A model generated the notes under the pieces. It was not told the DNA's origin. It was given only the letters and a program-made list of their open reading frames with translations, and made no database searches. Made by a program: the position numbers and the translations under genes. 64,000 nucleotides of DNA from Avena insularis (taxonomy: Eukaryota; Streptophyta; Magnoliopsida; Poales; Poaceae): the NCBI GenBank assembly GCA_023614405.1, contig CM042684.1:531944682-532008681 (forward strand), given 5' to 3'. Below are positions 1 to 12,300 of the stretch, piece after piece; the stretch's first letter is position 1; every line of letters begins with the position of its first letter.

Positions 1-2076
1 AAAAACCATGGAAGACCAGGCGCTGCATGCATGTACTGGGACGACCAGCTTGATTGTCGCGAGCGGTGAAGGGTTCTTCATCCACACAAAGCATATACAA
101 TCCTTTGTCGGTGCCGGTGTTGATGAAGCCATCGACGTCAACCAATTCATCATCATCTTTGTGGTTCCCATCATGTGGTGGTGGTGGCGGGGCCGATGGC
201 GGTTGCGGCGCAACGTCTTCGCCTTGGGGCGGTACACAAGCTCCCAAGATTTGTTCGTGACAACTAGTGGTGGTGATGACGACTGGCTTCCGAGGTGGTG
301 GCCGGACGATCGAGGTGGCGCCGGTGCGTCCTCCCCCCGCAAGACGAATCTGGGTCTTCGGCCATGTCAAGGGCCAGTTGTGGCATTCTGCAAGGGTCTT
401 GTGTTCGTCGGCTCCCTGAGGTTGAAAGGGGGGTCCATGTCATCGCACCCTGGCAACACCCGAGCCATCCTGACCCTCGTCACGTCATCATCCATTGGAT
501 TGTTGTGCATCGTACGGCTTGCCGGTTGTATGAGAGTGCCCTTGGCAACATCCTTCAACTCGCCGCCGGCAACTTTAAGCAGGAGTATGCAAGTAGTGTC
601 CTGATTCAAAACATGTTGGGCATCATGAGATGGCAGCAGTCATCAAAGGCATAAAGGAGATGACTTGCACTAACTAATTAGTTACCTTGGTGATGGCGTT
701 GAGCTCGGCTAATGAAGTGTCTGCACCTTCATCTTCAGCTCTTCAACAACAGCTTTATCCTTAGCCGCCAACTGGTTCTTCCTCTCCCTTCTTTTCTTGG
801 CATCCTCTTTGTAGTACTCCTTAAACATCATGCTTGTACCGAAGCCGGACACACGGCCAGCTGAGGACGGCGGCAACCCCTTGTCCCTCTTCTTGTAAGC
901 GTCCGTCGTGCTGTTGAAAACCGTGTCCCACGGCTCCGTCGAATCCTGGGACTACTCTTTGGTAGGAGCATTCAGTTCATTCTCCTGCAGAGACAAGGAA
1001 AGGTGAACCCATTTAAATTTTTGGCTTCATTATTTTAATTAGAACGCAATAGACTAGATCGGCGATAAATTCCTTACCACCTCCTGCTCGAAGTCCTTCA
1101 CCTCCGGATCGACGGTGACGAACTGCCCTGTAATCGGGTGCAGGTAGTAGCGTGCCCGGACAAAGTTCCTAAGCTACAAGTCTGTGATTTTAAGCCACGG
1201 GTTGTCTTTACCCAGGCATTCAAGCTCGGCGTCCTCCTTGTCCCAAATGGGATGTTTTCCTCTATAACCGCCGCTTCCAAGCCTGGTTACCTATGTTCTG
1301 TTCCCGCATTCTCCTGCCCCAGTTAGTCCATTTTATAGCGTCAGTGGTAGCTATATCTGCCTTGAATATCTTAAACTCTTCTTCGTCAAGCATCAGATTT
1401 TTCTTACTAATAACCTCCCAGCTTTCACCTTCGTCAATGCTCTTCTTTACTCGGGTTTTCCAGCTGCTCAAGCATTGCTCATCTTCGTGAGGGCTAGTTT
1501 GTTCACCGGGTTCTTTCTCTCCAGGTTTTTGAACCGCTGTGGGAATGTGTATCGCTTGTGAAGCTTCTTAAGGAGGTTATCGACCAAAGCCGCATTGGCA
1601 GCACATCTGATGTACTTCGTGTTAATCGACATGCTTTCCCGGACGATGCATCCGAGTTGCATGCCGTACCCTTTGGCAAACGCCGCAGGCGCAATGAGTT
1701 GGCCACTTTTTGTGACTTCAGTGAACTCATCGCAGACGGTGGCGAGCACTTGCGGCTTCCAATCCTTCATTTCCTTCTTCTTCTTCTACATAGTGGCCGG
1801 GTTGCTGCTACCGCCATCGGTGCGCTCGTCGCCATCAGTGCGGGCATCGGTGGTGTCATCCTCCTCGCCACCTTCACTAGTTTCATCGTAGTCGTCTTCG
1901 TCCCCCTCATAATCATCATCTCCCTCATTGCCCCCAGCAGCTCTGGCGGCGGTCGCCTCCTCCTCTGGTGGTGGTGTCATCCTCATCTCCTCTTCCTCCT
2001 TCTCCTCCTCCTCCTGTTGTTGTGACACCCGCCAGAATGACTCGTTGGCCTGTCTAGCTTGTTCTTCAATGCTCAT
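1..2076 (-). pseudogene. CACTA ORF2 (TNPA-like, Transposase_24 family), 3' part off the window
   Basis: This is the second gene of CACTA-A. The probable start is the ATG at 2076-2074 (MSIEEQARQANESFW), followed by an acidic, Glu/Asp-rich N-terminus. A domain typical of the plant Ptta/En/Spm transposase family follows. It includes WKTRVKKSIDEGESWE (about 1455-1410), NWGRRMREQNIGNQAW and, near 1170-1140, NFVRARYYLHP. Decay is visible: an in-frame TAG at 1788-1786, a 1-bp loss near 1468 where a TGG appears shortened and the frame shifts, and further breaks towards base 1. The frame between 360 and 1 reads as Pro/Asp-rich tail and runs off the edge. Family proteins are thought to bind subterminal repeats during CACTA transposition. 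That role is inferred, not shown here. Confidence 0.75.
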
Positions 2077-2139
2077 GTTCGTCGTTGCCCGACATGTTTG
2101 CACTCTATTAAAAAGAGGCAAAACGTTAGCACAAATCTC

Positions 2140-2235
2140 GACCGAAAAATTCTGCATGACCTTTGCTAATTTTTTGACCTAGGAGTGCCCATTTCTCAAT
2201 CGAAACGGAAGTGAATCGACACTTCGGGAGAAACG
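2140..2235 (-). promoter_or_regulatory. Conserved element upstream of CACTA-A ORF2, shared with TNP2
   Basis: The stretch with GCATGACCTTTGCTAA, then CGAAACGGAAGTGAAT and CACTTCGG matches 12770-12865 in order and spacing. There the sequence runs GCATGACCTTTCCTAA, CGAAATGGAAATGAAT and CATTTCGG. Each copy lies about 70-90 bp upstream of a gene start (2076 and 12688). It may be a duplicated leader or intron segment, or a shared control site. The function is inferred from position only. Confidence 0.5.
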
Positions 2236-2633
2236 GGCAACTCAATTGAAGAAATCCCTGCAAGACAAAACACCCCACCCCATTGATAGCCCCATGCATT
2301 GACCCCATCCATCATCCATCATCCATGCAGTGTATATATAACAGATACATATGTATAAATAATTGAATGGATATATCCATCATCCATGTAGTAGTCCACA
2401 TCACATCACAGTAGTATAACAGATACATGTATAAGAACTTAAAAATCTTTAAAAGGTACAACACTCCAAAAACCATGAGGAAAACACTTAAAACAGTAGC
2501 AGTTAACACTTAAATCAGCAGTATACACTTAAATCAGTAGCAGTATACACTTAAAACAGCAGAAGTATAAAGAATAATAACTAGAACTAAAATGTTGATA
2601 GCCTACTGCAATAGATTGCTCTGCTCTGCTTCT

Positions 2634-2733
2634 GAAAACCATGAGGAAAACCTACTGGCATTAAAATTAACTCTCAGAAAATCATGAGGAAGACCTACTG
2701 GCATTAAAATTAACTCCCAGAAAACCATGAGGA
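2634..2733. repeat. 43-bp tandem repeat, about 2.3 copies
   Basis: The phrase CATGAGGA recurs at a 43-bp spacing (ATGAGG at 2641, 2684 and 2727) with CCTACTGGCATTAAAATTAA between copies. It is a minor minisatellite inside the non-coding part of CACTA-A. Confidence 0.8.
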
Positions 2734-3566
2734 CAACAGGACATGGCCATCAGCCATCGCCTACGAGAATTTCAGAAAACACATCACATAGTAGAAAGGT
2801 AGTATATACTTCACACACCTAGCAACTTATAACCACGAGGGAAACGTTGACACATGCATGATAACTACTTCGATTTTGCTACCAAAGACTAATCAATTCC
2901 ACTTCAGCAAGACAAGACAGACTGCCTACACATCAAGAATGCAGATTCTGGACCGACCACAAGTATGGGGATAAGTCTACAGCAGAATAGCAAAACAGGG
3001 GAAATCAAGTTAAGCCATATTAGTCACATTGACTAGCTAAATGTGTCTAAAAGCTATACATCATAGAGAGGCATCGTCCTACGGGACAGTGAGACCACCA
3101 CCGGCCTACGACCATATCGTCAGCACGGGAGAGCAGTGAGGAGCTCTAGGGGTCAATGGACAGATTCCAATATACCAGAAGTTCTATTTCTGTGATCGTG
3201 ACTTGTCTCTGAAAGTATTATAGCATAACTATTTAACAAAAGCTAGAAACCACTAAACCCACTCATATAAGTAACGACTAACTGAACCTAGCTATCATAA
3301 TCCATCACTAATTAACATGAAAGGTAGCACACCTGAACAAAAATAAAAGGAAGAGCTTCAAATGAACTACATTTCTAGAAAGGGATAAGGAATAAAAGAA
3401 CAAACTTGGTCTGCTTCCCAATATATGTGATAACAATTTGCGCTTGCATAAGGATAAAGACCATAAAAAGCCAACAACAAGGTTTCGCCTCAGAAAACAC
3501 AATAACAAGAGATTAAGGCATGTGTCTCAATCGATTTCAGCATACGAAATCAAGCGCAACAAATAA

Positions 3567-4000
3567 TCAATGATGCCTAATACCATCACATCGCGGCAAG
3601 GTAGTAAAAAAGACGGCCGCGGCTGTCCAGCGAGCACAACACGGCAAGGTACTGGCTATGGGGAAACGGCGGTGTGTGTGTGCGTACCTGACATCGACGC
3701 CGGCTTCGATGTTGCGGGGCAGGCCTCCTCCTCCGGCACGGCGGTGCGGGTCTCCTCCTCCTCCTCCTCCTAGGTCACAGGCGGGGCAGGGCGGGCCTCC
3801 TCCTCCGGCGCGGCGGTGCGGGCCTCCTCCTCCTAGGTCATGGGGCGTGGGGGGTGAGCCTCCTCCTCCGGCCAGAGTGCACGGCGTGGGCGGCGGCGAC
3901 AACTAGGGTTGCGCGGGCGGCGGCGAGAACTAGCTAGGGTTGCACGCGGGGAAGAAATGGGAGGAAGAAGGATTAGGGGAATAAATGGGCCGAACCGTCT
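3567..4000 (-). promoter_or_regulatory. GC-rich leader of CACTA-A ORF2 with GGAGG repeats
   Basis: A CG-rich block between internal subterminal-type hairpins (4020-4105) and the AT-rich stretch before ORF2. It contains imperfect repeats of CCTCCTCCTCCGGC plus CGGCGGTGCGGG (3722-3860). A Gly/Pro-rich open frame runs on each strand, which is what this composition gives by chance. CACTA-B (15510-15750) and CACTA-C (41100-41400) have equivalent GC-rich blocks in front of their ORF2, so I read it as a 5' leader or promoter-proximal exon. Confidence 0.45.
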
Positions 4001-4019
4001 ATTATTTGGCTAAGTGTGA

Positions 4020-4105
4020 AACTTCTGTGGCGCATTTCTTCAATATGCGTCACAGAATTTCTAACTTCTGTGGCGCATTTCTAAGATATGCGTCACAAAA
4101 TCTTT
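4020..4105. repeat. Internal copy of CACTA-A subterminal hairpin repeats
   Basis: Two units of the form CTTCTGTGGCGCATTTCT...ATGCGTCACAGAA occur here. They are the same motif as the hairpin array next to the 5' terminus (13370-13800). They lie between TNP2 and ORF2, not near a visible end. Confidence 0.8.
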
Positions 4106-4152
4106 GCACTTAGTCCAAAAAGTCGCGGCGTTGTAGTTTGACAAAAAACACA

Positions 4153-4226
4153 CACTAGCCTGGTGGTCTTGCTTGCCAACTCTAAACCTTGGGTAGCCAG
4201 GTTCGAATCCCGGTTGTCTTAGACTT
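4153..4226 (+). repeat. tRNA-like or SINE-like sequence (pol III box A and B look-alike)
   Basis: TAGCCTGGTGGTC (4156-4168) resembles a box A. AGGTTCGAATCCCGG (4199-4213) is a near-perfect tRNA box B with a T-stem that pairs in four of five positions. A T6 run follows at 4225-4230, as in a pol III terminator. The anticodon loop lacks the usual T33 and the D arm is poor, so it is not a working tRNA. A tRNA-derived SINE head or tRNA pseudogene is the best guess. Confidence 0.35.
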
Positions 4227-4275
4227 TTTTCCTTTTAAAAATATATTTTTAATTATATTTTTAATTATGTTATAA

Positions 4276-4368
4276 ATATATATATTTAAAAGCAAGAACA
4301 TACACATGCATATTTATTCAAAAAACCTCCCCCAATCATATATATTTAAAAGCAAGAACATACACATG
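4276..4368. repeat. 60-bp-spaced direct repeat pair
   Basis: ATATATTTAAAAGCAAGAAC plus ACATACACATG occurs twice, at about 4279 and 4339. The stretch is AT-rich and lies in the 3' flank of TNP2 of CACTA-A. No gene was seen between 4230 and 4546. Confidence 0.75.
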
Positions 4369-6860
4369 TGAATTTGTATACCGTACCCACACAAATATCA
4401 CAATATATGTTTTCGTCTCTAACTAATATATATTTACGAGCACAAATGTGAATTAATACACAAAAAGGTCACACATTGTCATGTGATGTATCGGTTTCGA
4501 GCTAGCATCTCTTCACAATCTTCTTGCCCTTTTTCGTCGCGGTTGATTACTTTAGCTCGAACACTTTGAGATTTCTTCTCGTGAACAGACAACCTTTAGT
4601 AGGTAGTGTGGTCTTCCTTCTTACTGTAGTAGCAGTAGTAGGCATGTCGAAGTACTTGTCAAATTCCTCTTCGATCTTCGGATCGCCGTTTATGTCGAAG
4701 TCTTGCTCGTTGGCGGCTCCTTCCATTCCGATGATGCTCCTCTTGCCCCTCCTCACTACAACACGGTTGGGCTTCGATGGGTCGGTAATAAAAAAGCATT
4801 GATCAACTTGGCTAGCGAGTACCCAAGGCTCATTTTTTGCGGAGGCGTTCTTCGCCGATTTGGCATCTGGTATAACCATGGTAGTGAAATAACGGCCTTC
4901 TTTTTCCATGTTCTTGGCCCATCTAACACGGAACATCGGTACGATCTCTCCACAGTAGTCGAGCTCCCATATCTCCTCGATCCTTCCGTAGAATTTTTCG
5001 TTGACATTAGTCTCGTCATCGGCGAAGGATAGCATAGTTACTCCTGAGTTTGATATTCGCTATTCCTGTCCTTTTCCTCGGTGTAGAATCTGTAACCATT
5101 TATGTCGTATGACTGATAGGTCCTTAGGTTGTGCCCTGGGCCCTGCGACAAGGAGAATATGATTTTTTGATCTTCCATAGAAGGCATCTGTGGGGGATTG
5201 TCCAGTAGCCTTTTCTTGAACTAACCCGTGAAGCTGGAGTTGTGCTCTTTGGTTACGTCTCCCTTCTTCCTCGCCCGGCCCTGGTCGACGTACTCCTGCT
5301 CGATTAAGCTTTTGTTCTCTTCCACCCAAGGGCCGACCAATTCAATATGCTGTAGCACGACTCGATGTGCCCTGTCAAAGTCGGCGCGTCGACCCTCAGT
5401 GCCGACATGTAGTGAGCGGTAGCCCTCGCGGTGACCATATCCAGCGAGCCTGCCGAGGTGCTTCTTGGTGGGTATTCCAACATCCTCGTTCTCGGTGGTT
5501 AGATAATTCTGGCAGAAGGAGATGCACTCATAGATCAAAAAGCCCTAGGCTATGCTTCTATCTGGACGGGACCTGTTGCGAACGAATCCTTTGATGACAC
5601 CGTTCAGCCATTCAAATGACATCATGTTGTGTAGGAATGTCGGCCCGAGCTGGATGATGTCATCCACGACATGTACAAGCAGATGCACCATGATGTCGAA
5701 GAATGCGGGCGGGAAGTAAATATCTAGCTCGCATAGTATCACCACGTTCTCTTCCTGTAGCATGTTGAGCTACTTCACACATATCGACTTCCTAGATATG
5801 ACGTCGAAAAAGTTGTAGAGGCCAAACAGTGTCTCACGGATATGCTCGTCCATTTTCCCACGGATCGCAACGGGGAGTATCTGCGTCATCAGCACGTGAC
5901 AGTCGTGAGACTTCATACCGCTGAACCTCTTCTTCGCCACGTCCAGATATCTGCTTATCTTCCCCGAGTAACCGTGAGGAACTTTCACTCCTAGGAGGCA
6001 CCTAAAAAACTGCTCGAGCTCCTCCTGACTCAAAGTGAAGCAGGCAGCGCCAAGCACCACCTCATTCTTCTTAACTCTTTTGCGGCGACCTTGAGTCCCT
6101 TCCGTCTGATCCTCATCATCATCACTATCAGGTACTGAAGATCTTTCTTGATGCCAAGCAATTTAAGGTCCTTTCTTGCTTTCGGCCCATCCTTGGTCCT
6201 CTCCGGCATGTTGAGTAGAGTGCCAAGCAGACTCTCGGTAAATTTCTTCATGATGTGCATTACATCGAGGCTATGGGGCATGTGGAGGACCTTCAGGTAT
6301 GGTAGGTCCCAGAAAACAGACCTTTCCTTCCATACACCCAGTAGCGGCTTTGTCCTCGATCGGTTTTTTCTCGGTGCAAGGCAATCTACCCAATTATTCA
6401 AAAGCTCCTCAATTTCTTCGCCGCTCCTCGGACGCGGGGCTCTTTCGAGCTAGTCTTTACCATTGAACAGGACACCGCATTTTCTCCACGAGTGATCCAT
6501 GCGGAGCCACTTTCGAGTACCTTGGAACACGGTTTTCGAAGACCCAGGATCCCTTGGTAGCTGGAGATGCGGGGTCTCCTCCATGCACTTGACACATGCA
6601 TTGTGTATGTGATTCACCTGGGCCGATACATATGCGTAACCAGGATAGTCCTGCACCGTCATGAGCAACGCGGCTCTCAGAGGGGAATATTCTTTAGTGT
6701 AGGCATACCACGTACGGCTGGCGTCTCCCACAACGTGGCTAACTCCTCTCTCAACAGCCCGAGATACAGATGCATATCGATACCTGGTTGTTTTGACCCC
6801 TGAATAAGAATGCTCATGTGTACGTATCTTTGCTTCGTGCACAACCACGGGGGGAGGTTG

Positions 6861-9800
6861 TGTAACACCCCAGTTTTAGCTAATCTTAATTAGGGTTTAT
6901 TTGTGCATTCATGAGCATCATCTTTTAAAAGTGCATCCAAAAGAAAGAAAGAAAAACCTTAAACCCTAACCTCCCCCTCTCTTTGGAAACCCTTCTCAAT
7001 GGTTTTGTATTTTGAAAACTACAAAAAAAATGTTGGAGCCCAAATGGACTAATAGGGCCCCTACAATATTTTTATACTTTTATAAAACCTCTTGTATATT
7101 TTTGAAATACTCAAAAACAGTTTTGAAATGAATATACAAAGAGAGAAACAGAAAACAGCTTTGAAAAAGGTTTTGCAATAAAAAAGAGTGCAAGAGCCTG
7201 CAATTTCACCGCCCATCTCCTCTTTCCTCTCTCTACCACCCACTGCAGACAAAGCCCAAAGACAAAGAAGAAGCTTTGCCGCAGCCCAAGAGCAGCCCAC
7301 CTCGGCCCCGGCCCACATACCTGTCCGTTGTTGTCTTCCTCACGACTGTCAAGTAGCTCGGTGGCTGCTGCGATGCCGTCCGCCGGCGAACGCGCCAAGA
7401 TCCTCGCCCGCTGCCCTGGAGGAGAGGATAAGACCACTAAGCCGTGCCTCTCCCTCTCTCACTCTGGTCTTCTCCCTTCCTGGATCTCTCCCTCTCCCGT
7501 TATGTGAGCTCCTGAAACCCTAGCCGTCAGGCCTCGCTGTTCGCTGTCGTCTCCGGCCATCCCAGACCTAGCTGAAGGTGCCACTGGAACCACCTCGAGC
7601 CCTTGCTTCGATTCGCCAACAGAATTAACGTGGAGTGCCCCGAATCGCCGCAGCCAACCTCGTCTTCCCTGACCCCAACATGCCTCGCCGCCGTCGATTA
7701 GCCGCCATCCGACCTCCCCTCGCACCAACGGCTGCACCACCACACTCATAGTGAGAATTTGGTGCTCAGACGCCCCTCCGCTCGCTCCTTCTCACTCTCT
7801 GTCGTTGTCGCGTCGTTGGCCTGCAACCGCCGCCGTTCGGCCTCACCGCCGGCCCTGCTCCCGTGACCAATAGGTCGCAGCATCGCTCTTTTCTGGCTCG
7901 CCGTGTCCTACTGCGTCGAACGCGCCCAGCCCCGCAGCCCCACGTGCCCCGCTCTGCCGTCCCCGTCGTTCACTGAGAGGTGACCGCCGGCGTGACGTCG
8001 TGCAGACATCACCGTGACGCCAGCACGCGCGGGTCAGCCTCGGTCAAACCCAGACTAGGTCCCACCTGCCCGTGTGGCAGCTGATGTGGCACCAGGCCCT
8101 CCTGTCAGTCACTCTGGCTAGGTGTGCCTCGGTGTAAAAAGTATACCCTTTTGTTTTAATAATTTCAGAAATTGCTTAAATCTTATAAAATTGATATCTA
8201 ATTATTTATAAGTCAGAAAAATATGTATAATATATCAAAATGTTCAGAAAATGAGATCTACACTTTAGCATCAAAACCATACATTGTTCAACAACTTTAA
8301 TTACAAGTTTAACTAGAGAACGAATTCAACCCCCGCAGGTGATCCCGAGGTCTCTCCTGTATTAGGGTTTGTGATAGCTGTGAGATTCGACACATTTTTT
8401 ATAGCTTTTATTGATGGTTTTCTCCTAGATTTGATTGTTTTCCAGCTTTACCTAATGCTAATACTTTGGTAGCGAAGAAAACTTGGTTTTTAATGTGTGT
8501 TTCAGGTTCTAAATGTCAACAGAGGGATTTAACTAGAGAAACACAATATTTTGGAGAAAACAAGCGAGTCCCACCTTGGAAGCACGCGAGGGGAGCTCAC
8601 AGAAGCTTTAACGAGCAACTATACGGCGGTAATATTTTTCTGGCCATATAGTTCCCGCCGTATAGTTGCCGCGGCCTCTGTCTTGTCAAAAGGAACAACT
8701 TCCGTGAAGGGACGGAGGACGAAAACACAACACAGCAGCCGCCATACCATCCAGAAGGGAGAAAGAAGAGATCCGGAGAAGAAGGGGAAGACGTTCTTCA
8801 TCTCGCTCCACGATCTTCAACCTCCTAGCCAATACACCTTCATAGCCATTACTTGTACTTGAGAGAGAGATCTTCACTTTGCAAGATTAGGGTTTGAGAT
8901 TGTTCTTCCTATCTTGAATTGTGTCGGATTACTTTTCTATTCCTATTGTGGATCTCCACGCTAATATCGAGAAGAACTCTCTTTATTTAATTATATCGAT
9001 GATGCTTTCTTCTCTCATGTGTGACTAATTCCCTTGGGCGTGGGAGATGTAGGGGATTGGTGAGATGTGATGTGCCTTCATATTTTCCATTAGTTTGTGA
9101 TTGATTCTAATTACTATATTATGTGTGCTTGACTATCTATGGGATGCCTAATGCTTGTTGTCCAATTAAGGGCCCAGACAACATGATGTTTTGTTCTACA
9201 TAGATAAGATCTTGTTCGCTAGTGGACCGGCGACCCCCGGGTGACACGGGGATATCAATGGAAAGCTAGTTGACTCGAGGATAATGAGTAACCACTGTGC
9301 TTATTGCATTAGTCTGATCCAAGGAGCTTAATCGCTAAGCGACCTAAAGGGTCTTAATCGTCTAGTGTCTGACCATGGCTTTGGTAACAGGCTAGTAGGA
9401 TTATTGAAGTTGGGATGAAATCTACCAAGAGGAGTTCCGGCTAATTATGGGTTGCTCGCCTACACATATACTTATAGGATTATAATTGTTACACTTATCA
9501 CTCGTCCACCTGGCACAGTCACTATCACCATGAACTGAATCTCCCCGCGCCTTCTTTCGCCATCTGCACGAAACAAAAACAACAAATTCATTCTTTACTT
9601 TTATGCTTTATATTTTTGAAGTTTACATTTTAGTTCTATTTAAATACATCTCATTTAATCAAAATCCAACTCCTTATTTCAACACTTGCAGTTAATTCAC
9701 TTGAAGACCTATGACAACTTCGGGTGTGACAGAGACTTCACCTATAAACACTTACCTTTGGGCTCCCTGTGGGATCGATATCTGAACTGCGAAACTAGCT

Positions 9801-11526
9801 ACAAACGATCTGTGCTCTTGCAAACATCCGTTTGCACCCCTCAGATTCCGCTTAAATTGCCAAGCATGCTTTAGGGTTTCATTTCAATACTATTTAACTT
9901 GTCATATCATCATCTTTGTTTGAGCATTGCATTGATGCCATGTGTTGATTATTGTTTCCCCTTTCTTTTTGGTGTTTGGTTCTTCCTGGTAGAATACTTT
10001 ATCGAGATCGAGATTGAAGACCGAGGTCAACACCATCGAAGATCGATGAACAATACTTGACCAACTGTAATCAAGTCAAGTACAAGGCTTCCGAAGATCT
10101 ATATATGGGTATCAACAAGCAAGGCAAGCATAGCCCCACCATTATACATTCCTATGGTTTCGAAAGCATTTCAATTCTTGCCATGATGCATATGATTCTA
10201 CTGTGGTCTTTTATCGATAGATAGAGTATCCTATCGGTTGCATTACTCCCTTGAGCTTATATTACCTGATTCACTGCTCCTAGCATAACTAGGTTTGGCT
10301 TGTGTGCACTGCTAGAGCTATTATCTGTGTCTTGCTTAGCCATGCTTAGCTATCAGTGCTGGTCCATCCAGATGATGTACCAATTGCAGAGAATCTAGTA
10401 TGACAGGAGATCGAGATATACTGATGAGGTAAGATCAGTGGTAAAGGTTAAACATGCTAAGGCTTGTATGGGACGCCACGGTGGGATGTGGTTTTTATAG
10501 TCCCATGCTCGCCACCCCTAGGACCCGAGTTCTAGCCTCTTGAACCAAGACGAGCGTACAGCCACACGGGGCCTGGAAAACCTCACGAGCAAATAACTTG
10601 CCTAGTAGATTCCATGAGTCACATAGTTCGGGCGTTCCATTCGACATATGCATAGAAAACGTTTTGAAAGATTTGGCGGGTGAAGGTGCATCATAACAAG
10701 TAGGTAAGCATGGCCGGGGTTGCTTGGGGTCGATGGAGCCCCTGGTAAACCAACCTCGCCTCACATCTCTAGGGACCGGCTTCAGGATTTGACCCATTAC
10801 GGCGGAACCCTCCTTAGGGCGTGACTCATGGTCTCGGTTAAAGCAAGGTAAAGGTAGAGAACATTAACCTAATTGTAAAACTTGGCAACTAAGGTTTGGT
10901 TAAGGATGCTTCCTCATGGGTACGAGGGGGTGATCCTAGCTGTGAGTTGAGATGAGGATTACTTGGTGGATATCAAGATATGATGATCAATTCTTTGGAG
11001 ATGTCGCTCTCTTATCCCCTCTTAAAATATTCTAATTAGACGAGCTTCTCCTTCCTCTTGTTTTATAAACAAAGATTTATGCAAAATAACCCCACCAGCC
11101 ATAAGTCTTGCGGAGTACACCCTGTACTCACCCTTGCTTTGTTGATACTTTTGTAGCAGAGTAAGTGTTCCCCTGAAGACGATTTTGGTACGACATCGAC
11201 ACTGACGAGTAGCTTGGGGTTCCCGGCCGGCAGCCAGGAATCTATGGGTTCGACGTCTTCGTTATGCTTCAGGCCTCTTAGGCCATTTGTTAAGTTTGCT
11301 ATACTTATTAGAATAATTTGCCTTCTATTGTTTGATGTTTGCGGTCAGTAACCTCTGCTTGTAATATTTGGTTCTTCGCTCAGTTATGAGCTCGCTGTAA
11401 TAATTTTTGTGTCGCAGGGTTACTATTGTGTTACCGATTTCTCAGTGAATATCCTCGAGCTCTAGGTTAAGCTTATGTCAGGCTAAGGTCTGGGATTTGT
11501 TTAACCCTGATCCCAGGGGTGTTATA
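6861..11526 (+). mobile_element. Probable solo LTR (about 4.67 kb) inserted in CACTA-A TNP2
   Basis: The left end is TGTAACACCCC (6861) and the right end GGGGTGTTATA (to 11526). The ends are mirror images with one mismatch (the final CA has become TA). They are flanked by the 5-bp duplication GGTTG (6856-6860 and 11527-11531). Removing the insert and one duplication rejoins the TNP2 reading frame, which supports the limits strongly. There is no gag-pol frame and no second LTR, so a solo LTR fits. The size and ends recall the very long LTRs of Triticeae gypsy or LARD elements such as Sukkula, but I do not assign a family. The stretch 8500-9850 looks foreign and could hold a nested LTR; I could not fix its ends. 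Confidence 0.75.
8510..9845 (+). other. Possible nested LTR fragment inside the long LTR, limits unresolved
   Basis: Composition changes near 8510. The segment includes CTATAAACACTTACC and GGGCTCCCTGTGGGATCGAT (9741-9775), phrases like those near the 3' ends of other Triticeae LTRs. No matching 5-bp duplication was found at any TG/CA pair I tried, so this is a suspicion only. Confidence 0.25.
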
Positions 11527-12300
11527 GGTTGTACGGCCATACAAACACGGGCCAGGTGCTATGCGTGCTACTCTGGTTGCCAAAAGGATTGAGTCCATCG
11601 TGCTCATACCCAGGCTGACGTTCCTTACATCGCCCCCGAACTCTTCGAAATCGATGTCCAATGCATTCCACTGGCTAGCATCTGAAGGGTGTGTCAGGAT
11701 CTTGCCCTTCTCTGGATCATCTTCGGGTTTCTCCCTTTCCGCGCGCCATTGCATGAGCTTTGCTTCCTTAGGATCTATGAAATATCGCTGCAGACGGGGG
11801 GTGAGAGGAAAGTACCATACCACTTTTCGAGGAACTTTGTTGTTCCCTCGCTTGTACCGTCCTTGGCCGCACACCGGACATGTGGTTCTCCACGTACTTG
11901 CTCCGATAAATTACGCAATCATTGATGCAGGCGTGGTATTTAATGTGTGGTAGGTCGAGAGGGCACACGATTTTCTTGGCCTCCTCGATACTTGTTGGCA
12001 ATGTGTTCCCCTTAGGAAGTCGGTCGTGCCAGTATTCCATGTTCGCGTTGAAGCTCACATCGGTCCATTTGTGTTTGGCCTTCATCTCCAGAGCCTTGAG
12101 CATTACACTCAATCGTGTATCCTCGGGGCGACACCCAGGATACAATGGAGTCATCCCTTCTATCTCCATTTGCGCCAGCTTGGCTTTCTCTCTGGCTGCA
12201 GCTTTGGCGGTGCTCGTCTCCTTGAGGAGCAGTTCTTGAACATGAGGGTCCTATAAGGCCGAAGTTTGTAGTGTCTGGGTGTTCGCATCTTCTCCTTCTT

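Larger units (their letters stand above)
2077..3566. other. AT-rich stretch upstream of CACTA-A ORF2, probable intron or 5' UTR
   Basis: No coding signal was found. It lies between the GC-rich leader (3567-3900) and the ORF2 start, so it is best read as a leader intron or UTR of ORF2. It holds a 95-bp element shared with the TNP2 upstream region (2140-2235), CATCC runs near 2305-2390, a run of ACACTTAAA(A/T)CAG units near 2487-2565 and the 43-bp repeat listed separately. Confidence 0.4.

Noticed and set aside
3567..3902. Long Gly/Pro-rich frames on both strands
   Set aside because: Frames on opposite strands are equally open and consist of GGAGG/CCTCC repeats. Base composition explains them.
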